From Nemertoderma westbladi (Eukaryota > Xenacoelomorpha > Nemertodermatida > Nemertodermatidae): 46,796 nucleotides of DNA. A program made the position numbers and the translations under genes. The number at the start of each line of letters is the position of its first letter. Position 1 is the first letter of the stretch. Below are positions 11,604 to 22,572 of this stretch, one piece after another. Where the stretch lies: assembly GCA_032718475.1 (NCBI GenBank), contig JAUCBJ010004553.1, forward strand, positions 1 through 46,796, in the 5' to 3' direction. The notes beneath the pieces are model-generated. The model saw only the letters and a program-made list of their open reading frames with translations. It searched no databases and was not told the origin of the DNA.

Positions 11604-14600
11604 AACTGCAAAGAGCCTTGTGGTCGCTTCTGGTGTAGGTAAAACTACAAAGAGCCTTGTGGTCACCTCCGGTGTAGGTAAATCTACAAAGAGCCTTGTG
11701 GTCGCCTCCGGTGTAGATAAAACTACAAACAGCCTTGTGGTCACCTCCGGTGTAGGTAAAACTACTAAGAGCCTTGTGGTCGCCTCGGTGTAGGTAAAAC
11801 TACAAAGAGCCTTTTCGTCACCCCGGTGTAGGTAAAACTACTAAGAGCCTTGTGGTCGCCTCCGGTGTAGGTAAAACTACAAAGAGCCTTGTGGTCACCT
11901 CCGGTGTAGGTAAATCTACAAAGAGCCTTGTGGTCGCCTCCGGTGTAGGTAAAACTACTAAGAGCCTTGTGGTCACCTCCGGTGTAGGTAAAACTACTAA
12001 GAGCCTTGTGGTCGCCTCGGTGTAGGTAAAACTACAAAGAGCCTTTTCGTCACCCCGGTGTAGGTAAAACTACTAAGAGCCTTGTAGTAGTCGCCTCCGG
12101 TGTAGATAAAACTACAAAGAGCCTTGTAGTCGCCTCAAGTGTAGATAAAACTACAAAGACCCTTGTGGTCGCCTCCGGTGTAGATAAATCTACAAAGAGC
12201 CTTGTAGTCGCCCCCAGTGTAGGTAAAACTACAAAGAGCCTTGTGGTCGCCTCCGGTGTAGGTAAAACTACAAAGAACATTGCGGTCGCTTCTGGTGTAG
12301 GTAAAACTACAAAGAGCCTTGTGGTCGCCTCTGGTGTAGATAAAACTACAATGAGCCTTCTGGTCGCCTCCGTTGTAGGTAAAACTACAAAGAGCCTTGT
12401 GGTCACCTCCGGTGTAGATAAAAGTACAAAGAGCCTTGTGGTTGCCACCGGTGTAGATAAAACTACAAACAGCCTTGTGGTCACCTCCGGTGTAGGTAAA
12501 ACTACTAAGAGCCTTGTGGTCGCCCCTGGTGTAGGTAAAACTACAAAGAGCCTTGTGGTCGCCTCTGGTGTAGATAAAACTACAATGAGCCTTCTGGTCG
12601 CCTCCAGTGTAGGTAAAACTACTAAGAGCCATGTGGTCACCCCCGGTGTAGTTAAAACTATTAAGAGCCTTGTGGTCACCTCCGGTGTAGATAAAACTAC
12701 AAAGAGCCTTGTGGTCGCCTCTGGTGTAGATAAAACTACAATGAGCCTTCTGCTCGCCTCCAGTGTAGGTAAAACTACTAAGAGCCATGTGGTCACCCCC
12801 GGTGTAGTTAAAACTATTAAGAGCCTTGTGGTCACCTCCGGTGTAGATAAAACTACAAAGAGCCTTGTGGTCGCCTCCAGTGTAGATAAAACTACAAACA
12901 GCCTTGTGGTCACCCCCGGTGTAGGTAAAACTACAAAGAGCCTTGTGGTCACCTCCGGTGTAGATAAAAGTACAAAGAGCCTTGTGGTCGCCTCCGGTGT
13001 AGATAAAACTACAAACAGCCTTGTGGTCACCTCCGGTGTAGGTAAAACTACTAAGAGCCTTGTGGTCGCCCCTGGTGTAGGTAAAACTACAAAGAGCCTT
13101 GTGGTCGCCTCTGGTGTAGATAAAACTACAATGAGCCTTCTGGTCGCCTCCAGTGTAGGTAAAACTACTAAGAGCCATGTGGTCACCCCCGGTGTAGTTA
13201 AAACTATTAAGAGCCTTGTGGTCGCCTCCGGTGTAGATAAAACAACAAAGAGCCTTGTGGTCACCCCCGGTGTAGGTAAAACTACAAAGAGCTTTGTGGT
13301 CACCTCCGGTGTAGATAAAACTACAAAGAGCCTTGTGGTCGCCTCTGGTGTAGATAAAACTACAATGAGCCTTCTGGTCGCCTCCAGTGTAGGTAAAACT
13401 ACTAAGAGCCATGTGGTCACCCCCGGTGTAGTTAAAACTATTAAGGGCCTTGTGGTCACCTCCGGTGTAGATAAAACTACAAAGAGCCTTGTGGTCGCCT
13501 CCAGTGTAGATAAAACTACAAACAGCCTTGTGGTCACCCCCGGTGTAGGTAAAACTACAAAGAGCCTTGTGGTCACCTCCGGTGTAGATAAAAGTACAAA
13601 GAGCCTTGTGGTCGCCTCCGGTGTAGATAAAACTCAAACAGCCTTGTGGTCACCGCCGGTGTAGGTAAAACTACTAAGAGCCTTGTGGTCGCCCCTGGTG
13701 TAGGTAAAACTACAAAGAGCCTTGTGGTCGCCTCTGGTGTAGATAAAACTACAATGAGCCTTCTGGTCGCCTCCAGTGTAGGTAAAACTACTAAGAGCCA
13801 TGTGGTCACCCCCGGTGTAGTTAAAACTATTAAGAGCCTTGTGGTCGCCTCCGGTGTAGATAAAACGACAAAGAGCCTTGTGGTCACCCCCGGTGTAGGT
13901 AAAACTACAAAGAGCCTTGTAGTCGCCTTAAGTGTAGATAAAACTACAAAGACCCTTGTGGTCGCCTCCGGTGTAGATAAATCTACAAAGAGCCTTGTAG
14001 TCGCCCCCAGTGTAGGTTAAACTACAAAGAGCCTTGTGGTCGCCTCCGGTGTAGGTAAAACTACAAAGAGCATTGCGGTCGCTTCTGGTGTAGGTACAAC
14101 TACAAAGAGCCTTGTGGTCGCTTCTGGTGTAGGTAAAACTACAAAGAGCCTTGTGGTCGCCTCTGGTGTAGATAAAAACTACAATGAGCCTTCTGGTGGC
14201 CTCCGTTGTAGGTAAAACTACAAAGAGCCTTGTGGTCACCTCCGGTGTAGATAAAAGTACAAAGAGCCTTGTGGTCGCCTCCGGTGTAGATAAAACTACA
14301 AACAGCCTTGTGGTCACCTCCGGTGTAGGTAAAACTACTAAGAGCCTTGTGGTCGCCCCTGGTGTAGGTAAAACTACAAAGAGCCTTGTGGTCGCCTCTG
14401 GTGTAGATAAAACTACAATGAGCCTTCTGGTCGCCTCCAGTGTAGGTAAAACTACTAAGAGCCATGTGGTCACCCCCGGTGTAGTTAAAACTATTAAGAG
14501 CCTTGTGGTCGCCTCCGGTGTAGATAAAACAACAAAGAGCCTTGTGGTCACCCCCGGTGTAGGTAAAACTACAAAGAGCTTTGTGGTCACCTCCGGTGTA

Positions 14601-16727
14601 GATAAAACTACAAAGAGCCTTGTGGTCGCCTCTGGTGTAGATAAAACTACAATGAGCCTTCTGGTCGCCTCCAGTGTAGGTAAAACTACTAAGAGCCATG
14701 TGGTCACCCCCGGTGTAGTTAAAACTATTAAGGGCCTTGTGGTCACCTCCGGTGTAGATAAAACTACAAAGAGCCTTGTGGTCGCCTCCAGTGTAGATAA
14801 AACTACAAACAGCCTTGTGGTCACCCCCGGTGTAGGTAAAACTACAAAGAGCCTTGTGGTCACCTCCGGTGTAGATAAAAGTACAAAGAGCCTTGCGGTC
14901 GCCTCCGGTGTAGATAAAACTCAAACAGCCTTGTGGTCACCGCCGGTGTAGGTAAAACTACTAAGAGCCTTGTGGTCGCCCCTGGTGTAGGTAAAACTAC
15001 AAAGAGCCTTGTGGTCGCCTCTGGTGTAGATAAAACTACAATGAGCCTTCTGGTCGCCTCCAGTGTAGGTAAAACTACTAAGAGCCATGTGGTCACCCCC
15101 GGTGTAGTTAAAACTATTAAGAGCCTTGTGGTCGCCTCCGGTGTAGATAAAACGACAAAGAGCCTTGTGGTCGCCTCCATTGTAGATAAAACTACAAAGA
15201 ACCTTGTGGTCGCCTCCATTGTAGATAAAACTACAAACAGCCTTGTGGTCACCTCCGGTGTAGGTAAAACTACTAAGAGCCTTGTGGTCACCTCCGGTGT
15301 AGGTAAAACTACTAAGAGCCTTGTGGTCACCTCCGGTGTATGTAAAACTACAAACAGCCTTGTGGTCGCCTCGGTGTAGGTAAAACTACTAAGAGCCTTG
15401 TGGTCACCTCCGGTGTAGGTAAAACTACAAAGAGCCTTGTAGTCGCCCCCAGTGTAGGTAAAACTACAAAGAGCCTTGTGGTCGCTTCTGGTGTAGGTAA
15501 AACTACTAAGAGCCTTGTGGTCGCCTCTGGTGTAGGTAAAACTACTAAGAGCCTTGTGGTCACCTCCAGTGTAGGTAAAACTACAAACAGCCTTGTGGTC
15601 ACCTCCGGTGTAGATAAAACTACAAAGAGCCTTGTAGTCGCCCCCAGTGTAGGTAAAACTACTAAGAGCCTTGTGGTCACCTCCGGTGTAGGTGAAACTA
15701 CAAACAGCCTTGTGGTCGCCTCGGTGTAGGTAAAACTACTAAGAGCCTTGTGGTCACCTCCAGTGTAGGTAAAACTACAAACAGCCTTGTGGTCACCTCC
15801 GGTGTAGATAAAACTACAAAGAACCTTGTGGTCGCCTCCAGTGTAGGTAAAACTACTAAGAGCCTTGTGGTCACCTCCGGTGTAGGTGAAACTACAAACA
15901 GCCTTGTGGTCGCCTCGGTGTAGGTAAAACTACTAAGAGCCTTGTGGTCACCTCCGGTGTAGGTAAAACTACAAAGAGCCTTGTGGTCGCCCGGTGTAGG
16001 TAAAACTACAAAGACCCTTGTGGTCACCTCCAGTGTAGGTAAAACTACAAACAGCCTTGTGGTCACTTCCGGTGTAGGTAAAACTACTAAGAGCCTTGTG
16101 GTCACTTCCGGTGTAGGTAAAACTACTAAGAGCCTTGTGGTCACCTCCGGTGTAGGTAAAACTACAAAGAGCCTTGTGGTCGCCCGGTGTAGGTAAAACT
16201 ACAAAGACCCTTGTGGTCACCTCCAGTGTAGGTAAAACTACAAACAGCCTTGTGGTCACTTCCGGTGTAGGTAAAACTACAAACAGCCTTGTGGTCACTT
16301 CCGGTGTAGGTAAAACTACTAAGAGCCTTGTGGTCACTTCCGGTGTAGGTAAAACTACTAAGAGCCTTGTGGTCACCTCCGGTGTAGGTAAAACTACAAA
16401 GAGCCTTGTGGTCGCCCGGTGTAGGTAAAACTACAAAGACCCTTGTGGTCACCTCCAGTGTAGGTAAAACTACAAACAGCCTTGTGGTCACTTCCGGTGT
16501 AGATAAAAACTACAATGAGCCTTCTGGTCGCCTCCGTTGTAGGTAAAACTACAAAGAGCCTTGTGGTCACCTCCGGTGTAGGTAAAACTATTAAGAGCCT
16601 TGTGGTCGCCTCTGGTGTAGATAAAACTACAAAGAGCCTTGTAGTCGCCCCCAGTGTAGGTAAAACTACAAAGAGCCTTGTGGTCACCTCCGGTGTAGGT
16701 AAAACTACAAAGAGCCTTGTAGTATGC
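11604..16727 (+). repeat. 39-bp minisatellite, main array B
   Basis: About 131 further units of the same 39-bp repeat. It ends abruptly at 16727 inside the RT region of a minus-strand BEL/Pao fragment. Indel units (AACTCAAACAGCC, CGCCCGGTG, ATAAAAACTAC) break the frames more often than in array A. Towards the right end (15230-16500) units are mostly of the GTCACTTCCGGTG/AACAGCC type and are repeated in short local blocks, suggesting local homogenisation. Confidence 0.96.
12945..15177 (+). repeat. 1287-bp higher-order repeat (33 units), two copies
   Basis: Bases 12945-13890 match 14232-15177 at an offset of 1287 bp (33 x 39). The copies share rare markers such as the indel unit AACTCAAACAGCC followed by CACCGCCGGTG, and AAGGGCC in place of AAGAGCC. 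Confidence 0.87.
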
Positions 16728-16730
16728 CCG

Positions 16731-17405
16731 AATTGTAAATATTGGGGCCTTCTAGTAGGTAGTCGTTAAGACACTTGCCGTTTGTCTTGGCGGAAGCTTC
16801 AACCACCATCCTTAGTTTGCCCTTCTTAGGATCTAGGGCCACATGAAGTGGCTGATAGTAAGTCCTGTCAGTGTCCGGTTAATTTATTAGTAGTTCCACA
16901 GCCCATCCCCGATCTACATACTTCTTTATCGTTTTATGTATATAGTCATTCTTCTCCGGACTCTGCCTAAGCGTTTGTTTTAACTTCCGGAGTCTCATCT
17001 CGACCATCCTCTTGTTGTTTGGAAAGGGCAGCTTAAGCTCCTTCCACACCATTCCTATGGTATACTGCCCCCCCCCCCCTCACACTTCATCGACCTCCTG
17101 ACGTTCTCTTGTGCCTGCTTGTCCTCTACTGAGGTCCCTACCCCTATCTCCTTTAACCCCCCGAAATCCTGCCATAGCAGCCTCTTGAGCTGTTCTTCCG
17201 CTCCTTCGTCCTCCATCTCTCTCATCATCCCTGTGAACATACACCCTGAGGATTCGGATACGCTAAATGGAATTTTCGTCTTTATTGGGCTACTGAGCGT
17301 CCATCCAAATGGTGTTAGAATGGCAACCGGGTCTCGTAGCAACCGGGTCTCGTAGCAACCGGGTCTCGCTCTCTATCATCACCGAAAATAGTTTGCAGCC
17401 TCTCA
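16731..17405 (-). pseudogene. BEL/Pao pol fragment: end of protease linker and start of RT
   Basis: On the minus strand this reads as BEL/Pao pol. From the upstream end (about 17405) there is ERLQTIFGDDRERDPVA and ILTPFGWTLSSPI, the counterpart of the LGW.LSGP landmark after the protease. Then comes a linker with LLWQDFGGLKEIGV and, after a frame change at a poly-G run (plus 17067-17078), the RT entry region WKELKLPFPNNKRMVEMRL, the YYQPLHVALDPKKGKLRMVV segment and KCLNDYLLEGPNIYNSGILQ. The pol reading is broken by the homopolymer slip, a stop near 16877 and a 16-bp triplication at about 17328-17372. It is truncated by the minisatellite at 16728. RT catalytic residues lie beyond the truncation and are absent. 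Confidence 0.8.
17328..17372 (-). repeat. 16-bp tandem triplication in BEL/Pao pol
   Basis: The word AACCGGGTCTCGTAGC is present about three times in a row at the upstream end of the BEL/Pao pol fragment. As 16 is not a multiple of three it shifts the reading frame, a recent slippage event in a dead gene. Confidence 0.85.
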
Positions 17406-17624
17406 TGGGCCATAGGACATTACGTTTTATATTGGTTTTAGGTTAGCGTAGTGTAATATTGTATTTGTAACCAAGTAACATAAAGGACCCCCTTGGAAAT
17501 AAGCTGCAAAGCTTTAGGGGTAATCCTATTATGTTGGACAATACCTTTATACCGGTACATTGTTTGGTGTATTTGTTATTGTTTTTACATAATGTATAAA
17601 TAAATCTATCTATCTATCTATAAC
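17406..17624 (+). mobile_element. Possible 3' end of a LINE or SINE with (TCTA)n tail
   Basis: A non-coding stretch ending in AATAAATCTATCTATCTATC at about 17599-17620. Before the tail there is a stem-like pair CCCTTGG/AAAGCTTTAGGGG around 17491-17521. Short tetranucleotide tails following AATAAA are typical of some animal LINE and SINE 3' ends. The integrase reading frame begins immediately after the tail, consistent with an insertion into a BEL/Pao element. The element's family and its 5' limit are not visible. Confidence 0.4.
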
Positions 17625-18811
17625 ACCAGTGCTTTAGTTCCACCAAAACCAATAATAATCCCTAACAAATCACCAATTGTTCACCAGATTATATGGGATG
17701 CCCATAAGACCATACTTCATGGCAGTACCAATCCAACTCTAAGCGCAATCAGGAGAAAATATTGGGTAATTCAACTTAGAAAGATGGTGAAGGAGGTAGT
17801 GGGACAGTGCCAGACATGCCGGCGGATGAAGAAGGAGAGGGACGTGCAAGAGATGGCGCCGCTGCCAACTAATAGGGTGAGGCATCACGACCCACTGTTC
17901 ACACACTGCGGCGTGGACATGTTTGGGCCGATAAAGATCAAGGTGATGGGGCACACCAAGAAACAAAACGGTATAATCTTTGTATGTAATAACACGAGGG
18001 CCATGGGGATAGAACTGGCTCAGGACGCTACAGTGTCGGCATTTATCAATGCGCTGGAAAGATTCATGACCCGCAGAGGAGGAACGGTCGAAGTGTTATA
18101 TTCCGACAATGGGACTAACTTCGCTGGGGCAGAAAACGAGTTAGTGGAGGCCTTCGACATCTTGGAGGGAGAAGATGTTAAGGCAGCAATGAGGAGGCAC
18201 CTGATTAAATGGGAAAGGAGGACGCCATACACACCGCATACATTGGGTTGCCTAGAATGCCTAGTTGGAAGATCTAAGCAACTGATGACCAAACTCATGA
18301 ACAATCACATGGTGACCGAGGATGTATTGCGGATGGTGCTGGTGAAGTGCGAGGGGATAATCAACAGCCGACCACTGTATCCCAAGAACGATGATCCAGA
18401 ATCACTGGACGTTCTGACACCAGCACATCTTCTGATGGAGAGAACAGCCATGATAGACATGCGAAATATCGACTTAAATATATAAACTCGCGTCAGAGCT
18501 GGAAGGTGGATAAGGCGATAGGTGCAGAGTATTGGAAAAGGTGGATTCAAGAGTACCTGCCAACGCTGCACAAGAGAAGCAAGTGGAGGAATAGTCAGAG
18601 GGAGCTCAGGAAGGGTGACTTAATAATCGTAACCGATGATACCATTATCAATAATTACTGGAGATTAGCAAGGGTAGTCGAATGCTACCCTGGTGAGGAT
18701 GGAAAGATCAGATCCGTGGAGGTTAGAATTGGAGGAAAGATTGAGGCGAAGGATAGGAAGACCTACAGGAGGGTGGTAGGAAAGTGTTGCCTATTGGAGG
18801 GAACGCCCTAA
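17625..18811 (+). pseudogene. BEL/Pao integrase remnant
   Basis: Integrase end of a BEL/Pao pol, the enzyme that inserts the retroelement DNA into the genome. The zinc-binding domain is visible upstream of the first ATG: His in VHQIIWDAHKTILHG, then RRKYWV and CQTC (near 17682-17821). The catalytic core follows with D in HCGVDMFGPI (residue 45 counted from the Met at 17784), D in YSDNGTNFAG (residue 108) and E in LGCLECLVG (residue 158), a full DDE triad. The frame stops at 18483-18485. The C-terminal domain (WKRWIQEYLPTL, then ending YRRVVGKCCLLEGTP) continues in another frame to 18811, so one frameshift near 18480 breaks it. No RT precedes it on this strand. The minus-strand RT fragment next door has opposite orientation and is not its direct partner. 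Confidence 0.88.
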
Positions 18812-18922
18812 TTAGTTGAGTCATCCAATAAATTGGACTGAGGGGGGTGGGAATGAGGGCGAAACGCCCTTCCCACACACAAAAAACATAAAAAACATAA
18901 AAACATAAAAATAATAAAAGAA

Positions 18923-20842
18923 TATAATTACGTACGTCTGATGGGTACACCTGTACCAATGTACATAATATTTAGGAGTAGGTAGTTACAATTACGTACG
19001 TCTGATGGGTACACCTGTACCAATGTACATAATATTTAGGAGTAGGTAGTTACAATTACGTACGTCTGATGGGTACACCTGTACCAATGTACATAATATT
19101 TAGGAGTAGGTAGTTACAATTACGTACGTCTGATGGGTACACCTGTACCAATGTACATAATATTTAGGAGTAGGTAGTTACAATTACGTACGTCTGATGA
19201 GTACACCTGTACCAATGTACATAATATTTAGGAGTAGGTAGTTACAATTACGTACGTCTGATGGGTACACCTGTACCAATGTACATAATATTTAGGAGTA
19301 GGTAGTTACAATTACGTACGTCTGATGGGTACACCTGTACCAATGTACATAATATTTAGGAGTAGGTAGTTACAATTACGTACGTCTGATGGGTACACCT
19401 GTACCAATGTACATAATATTTAGGAGTAGGTAGTTACAATTACGTACGTCTGATGAGTACACCTGTACCAATGTACATAATATTTAGGAGTAGGTAGTTA
19501 CAATTACGTACGTCTGATGGGTACACCTGTACCAATGTACATAATATTTAGGAGTAGGTAGTTACAATTACGTACGTCTGATGAGTACACCTGTACCAAT
19601 GTACATAATATTTAGGAGTAGGTAGTTACAATTACGTACGTCTGATGGGTACACCTGTACCAATGTACATAATATTTAGGAGTAGGTAGTTACAATTACG
19701 TACGTCTGATGGGTACACCTGTACCAATGTACATAATATTTAGGAGTAGGTAGTTACAATTACGTACGTCTGATGGGTACACCTGTACCAATGTACATAA
19801 TATTTAGGAGTAGGTAGTTACAATTACGTACGTCTGATGGGTACACCTGTACCAATGTACATAATATTTAGGAGTAGGTAGTTACAATTACGTACGTCTG
19901 ATGGGTACACCTGTACCAATGTACATAATATTTAGGAGTAGGTAGTTACAATTACGTACGTCTGATGAGTACACCTGTACCAATGTACATAATATTTAGG
20001 AGTAGGTAGTTACAATTACGTACGTCTGATGAGTACACCTGTACCAATGTACATAATATTTAGGAGTAGGTAGTTACAATTACGTACGTCTGATGGGTAC
20101 ACCTGTACCAATGTACATAATATTTAGGAGTAGGTAGTTACAATTACGTACGTCTGATGAGTACACCTGTACCAATGTACATAATATTTAGGAGTAGGTA
20201 GTTACAATTACGTACGTCTGATGGGTACACCTGTACCAATGTACATAATATTTAGGAGTAGGTAGTTACAATTACGTACGTCTGATGAGTACACCTGTAC
20301 CAATGTACATAATATTTAGGAGTAGGTAGTTACAATTACGTACGTCTGATGAGTACACCTGTACCAATGTACATACTATTTAGGAGTAGGTAGTTACAAT
20401 TACGTACGTCTGATGGGTACACCTGTACCAATGTACATAATATTTAGGAGTAGGTAGTTACAATTACGTACGTCTGATGGGTACACCTGTACCAATGTAC
20501 ATAATATTTAGGAGTAGGTAGTTACAATTACGTACGTCTGATGGGTACACCTGTACCAATGTACATAATATTTAGGAGTAGGTAGTTACAATTACGTACG
20601 TCTGATGGGTACACCTGTACCAATGTACATAATATTTAGGAGTAGGTAGTTACAATTACGTACGTCTGATGAGTATACCTGTACCAATGTACATAATATT
20701 TAGGAGTAGGTAGTTACAATTACGTACGTCTGATGGGTACACCTGTACCAATGTACATAATATTTAGGAGTAGGTAGTTACAATTACGTACGTCTGATGG
20801 GTACACTTGTACTAACGTACATAATTACATACGCACTAACAC
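18923..20842 (+). repeat. 64-bp satellite, 30 tandem units
   Basis: Thirty head-to-tail units, each exactly 64 bp, starting at 18923, 18987, 19051 and so on to 20779. Each unit contains the palindromic core ACGTACGT and the inverted repeat GGTACA-CC-TGTACC, then ATGTACATAATATTTAGG. Units are nearly identical. A G/A polymorphism (GATGGGTAC versus GATGAGTAC) gives A in 9 of 30 units (19179, 19435, 19563, 19947, 20011, 20139, 20267, 20331, 20651). The final unit is degenerate (CACTTGTACTAACG). In units with A the inverted repeat loses its outer pair. It follows the integrase remnant by about 110 bp, so it may lie in that element's 3' untranslated region. Confidence 0.97.
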
Positions 20843-21035
20843 CAGGTCAATGGGTCCAATAATAGTACATATGTACTGTAGTAGAATTAGAAGGGTACAT
20901 AGTACCACGCTTAGGGTTAGAAGGGTACACATTGCGTACGTCTGATGAGCACAATGTGCTAGCATACGTAATAAGTAACAATGCTGGGTCAATGGGACCA
21001 ATAATAGTACATAATACGTACTATAGTGGGCATTG
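20843..21035 (+). repeat. Diverged duplicate beside the 64-bp satellite
   Basis: Two related stretches carry GGTCAATGGG(T/A)CCAATAATAG at about 20845 and 20987, 142 bp apart, each preceded by satellite-like sequence (ACGTACGTCTGATGAGCAC near 20935). It looks like an older, degenerated border of the 64-bp array. Confidence 0.6.
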
Positions 21036-21541
21036 AGGGCACCACATGAGGAGTTGAGGGGGATATGTAAGCATGGTAGAATAGACAGCGTAGGCCATAC
21101 GAACTAGACTATTATAGCGCATAGCCCAGAGTGCAGACTTAGTGTATTATTACAGACCCAGAAAGCTGTCTGGTAGGAAGCTAGTATAACAATAGGAAAG
21201 TTGTAGCTAGATTTTTCTGTAAACAAGTAGTGATGAATTACTTATGTAGTAATTGAGTAGTAGATAAGTAATAGGGTGTAAGTAGAAGATTATAGTGGAA
21301 TACGAATTGTAGCAACCGAGAACTAGGAAATTCTAGAAACACAATTAAAAAGTAACGGACAAAATTACAAAATTAGGGAAAATTGGCACATGAGGGGGAA
21401 TATTTGTACAAAAGGGTAGATAAAGCTGAATAGAAGGTAGGCCATCACTGATCGAACGCTAATTGTAATTGAAATTAGTTATCTCTTGCCCTACTGAGCC
21501 TTTGAAAGGCACCACCAGTTTGGTGAGAGAGGAGAATCGGG
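21036..21541 (+). other. Possible polypurine tract and LTR preceding a decayed ORF
   Basis: A purine-rich run (ATGAGGAGTTGAGGGGGA, ending about 21064) is followed by TGTAAGCATGG. Some 440 bp later there is GGCACCACCA, then TTTGGTGAGAGAGGAG and the ATG at 21542. This order (integrase, purine tract, TG...CA segment, gag-like ORF start) would fit a single LTR between two BEL/Pao bodies in the same orientation. There is no second LTR copy in the window to test it, so the call rests on layout only. Confidence 0.3.
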
Positions 21542-22572
21542 ATGGTGGAGAAGCTAGTCAAGAAGAGAAAGTTGGAGAAGAGTGGGAAAGAACTACTAGT
21601 GGATTTCACATTAAGACATCCAGAGAATAAGACGAGGGAATATTACAAACGACCTCCCAAGAGAAAGCGCACACGTTGCAAGATCAGTTTAGGGAGATGC
21701 ACGAACGACGATTAGTCGGGACCTACGGGATACTGTCGTTGGATAACGCTATCTACGAACATCTTCGTAGCGTTGTCAAGGGGGACAGAGGTACTTTTGG
21801 GATATCTTTGGAGAAGTACGCGAGGGAGCCATCCAGTATAGACAATGGAAGAAATGCGAGGTGGATAGAGAGGAGGAAAGAAAGCTAGAAGAAGCCGCTA
21901 GGAAAGAGAGGAGGTAGGCAACAGGTAGAGAGGCAGATATAAGAGGAGGGGAATACAATTTCGAGGCCCAGGATTGGGATGAGTTGAGGTGGGGCTCAGA
22001 GGCCTCGGGTGAGTTTCGGCTGGAGGATGAGATGGATTGGACTGGATTGATGACGATGTGAAATTCCGTATCTACGAGGACTGGGCCAACGTCGGAGTCA
22101 TGACCAGACAAAGGATGAAGGCCCAGGTGTTCCGGTGGGGGTTCTTCAACATCAACCAGCAGGCCCAAGAGGAGATTACCAGGAGGAGACTGCCATTCAC
22201 ATACCAGGAGGTAGCGACGGCGGCATCACATGGAGGGGTTATTAACACCCAAAGGAACCTCGACAGGTGGTCGCCAGAGAATAGGAGTTTAGGGGCTTTC
22301 TGGCGGAGCATGTGCCGTGTGGCATGAAGATCATCATGTGGGACACTACCAGAGGAAAGCAGGAGGGATGCTCAGTGGGACCACCAGCAAAACGATACCA
22401 CGAAATGATAACGGCTGCACCCAGAGATCCAACTACAGGGGTTGGCAAAGCTGCATCAGTGCGGATGAGTGCCCTGAAGAACATTCAGGAGGAAAGGAAA
22501 TGCCCGAGACAGGATGATGTTAGGGGCAAGGAGATGAGATGGTTTCCAGAGGGAACTGGAGGAGCACTCTAG
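21542..22572 (+). pseudogene. Decayed ORF of unknown family, possibly retroelement gag-like
   Basis: A coding-like stretch split over several frames. It starts with ATG at 21542 and a very basic, charged N-terminus (MVEKLVKKRKLEKSGKEL). It continues in another frame with QFREMHERRLVGTYGILSL (to 21888), an acidic part around DWDELRWGSE, then YEDWANVGVMTRQRMKAQVF and NINQQAQEEITRRRLPFTYQ (22037-22327), and finally a frame ending at 22572. At least three frameshifts and a stop separate the pieces. I recognise no domain. The position after a possible LTR would suit a gag, but no zinc knuckle or capsid-like motif can be read. No restored protein is proposed. Confidence 0.4.

Larger units (their letters stand above)
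1..12305 (+). repeat. Large duplication, 8739-bp offset (LINE plus minisatellite)
   Basis: Bases 1-3566 align with 8740-12305 at a constant offset of 8739 bp. I see about six substitutions: near 72, 185, 1450, 1459, 1966 and 3510. The match ends near 3566/12305, where the unit variants diverge (ACAATGAGCC versus ACAAAGAGCC). The left limit is outside the window. The LINE was therefore inserted once and later copied together with its array. Such low divergence means recent duplication, gene conversion or an assembly artefact. Confidence 0.92.

Noticed and set aside
2865-16727. Walker A-like motif GVGKTT repeated hundreds of times, suggesting an ATPase or repeat protein
   Set aside because: It is a translation of the 39-bp minisatellite. 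Both strands are equally open, indel units break the frame, and no Walker B or start context exists.
18923-20842. CRISPR-like regular repeat
   Set aside because: The 64-bp units are directly adjacent without variable spacers, there are no cas genes and the DNA is eukaryotic: it is a satellite.
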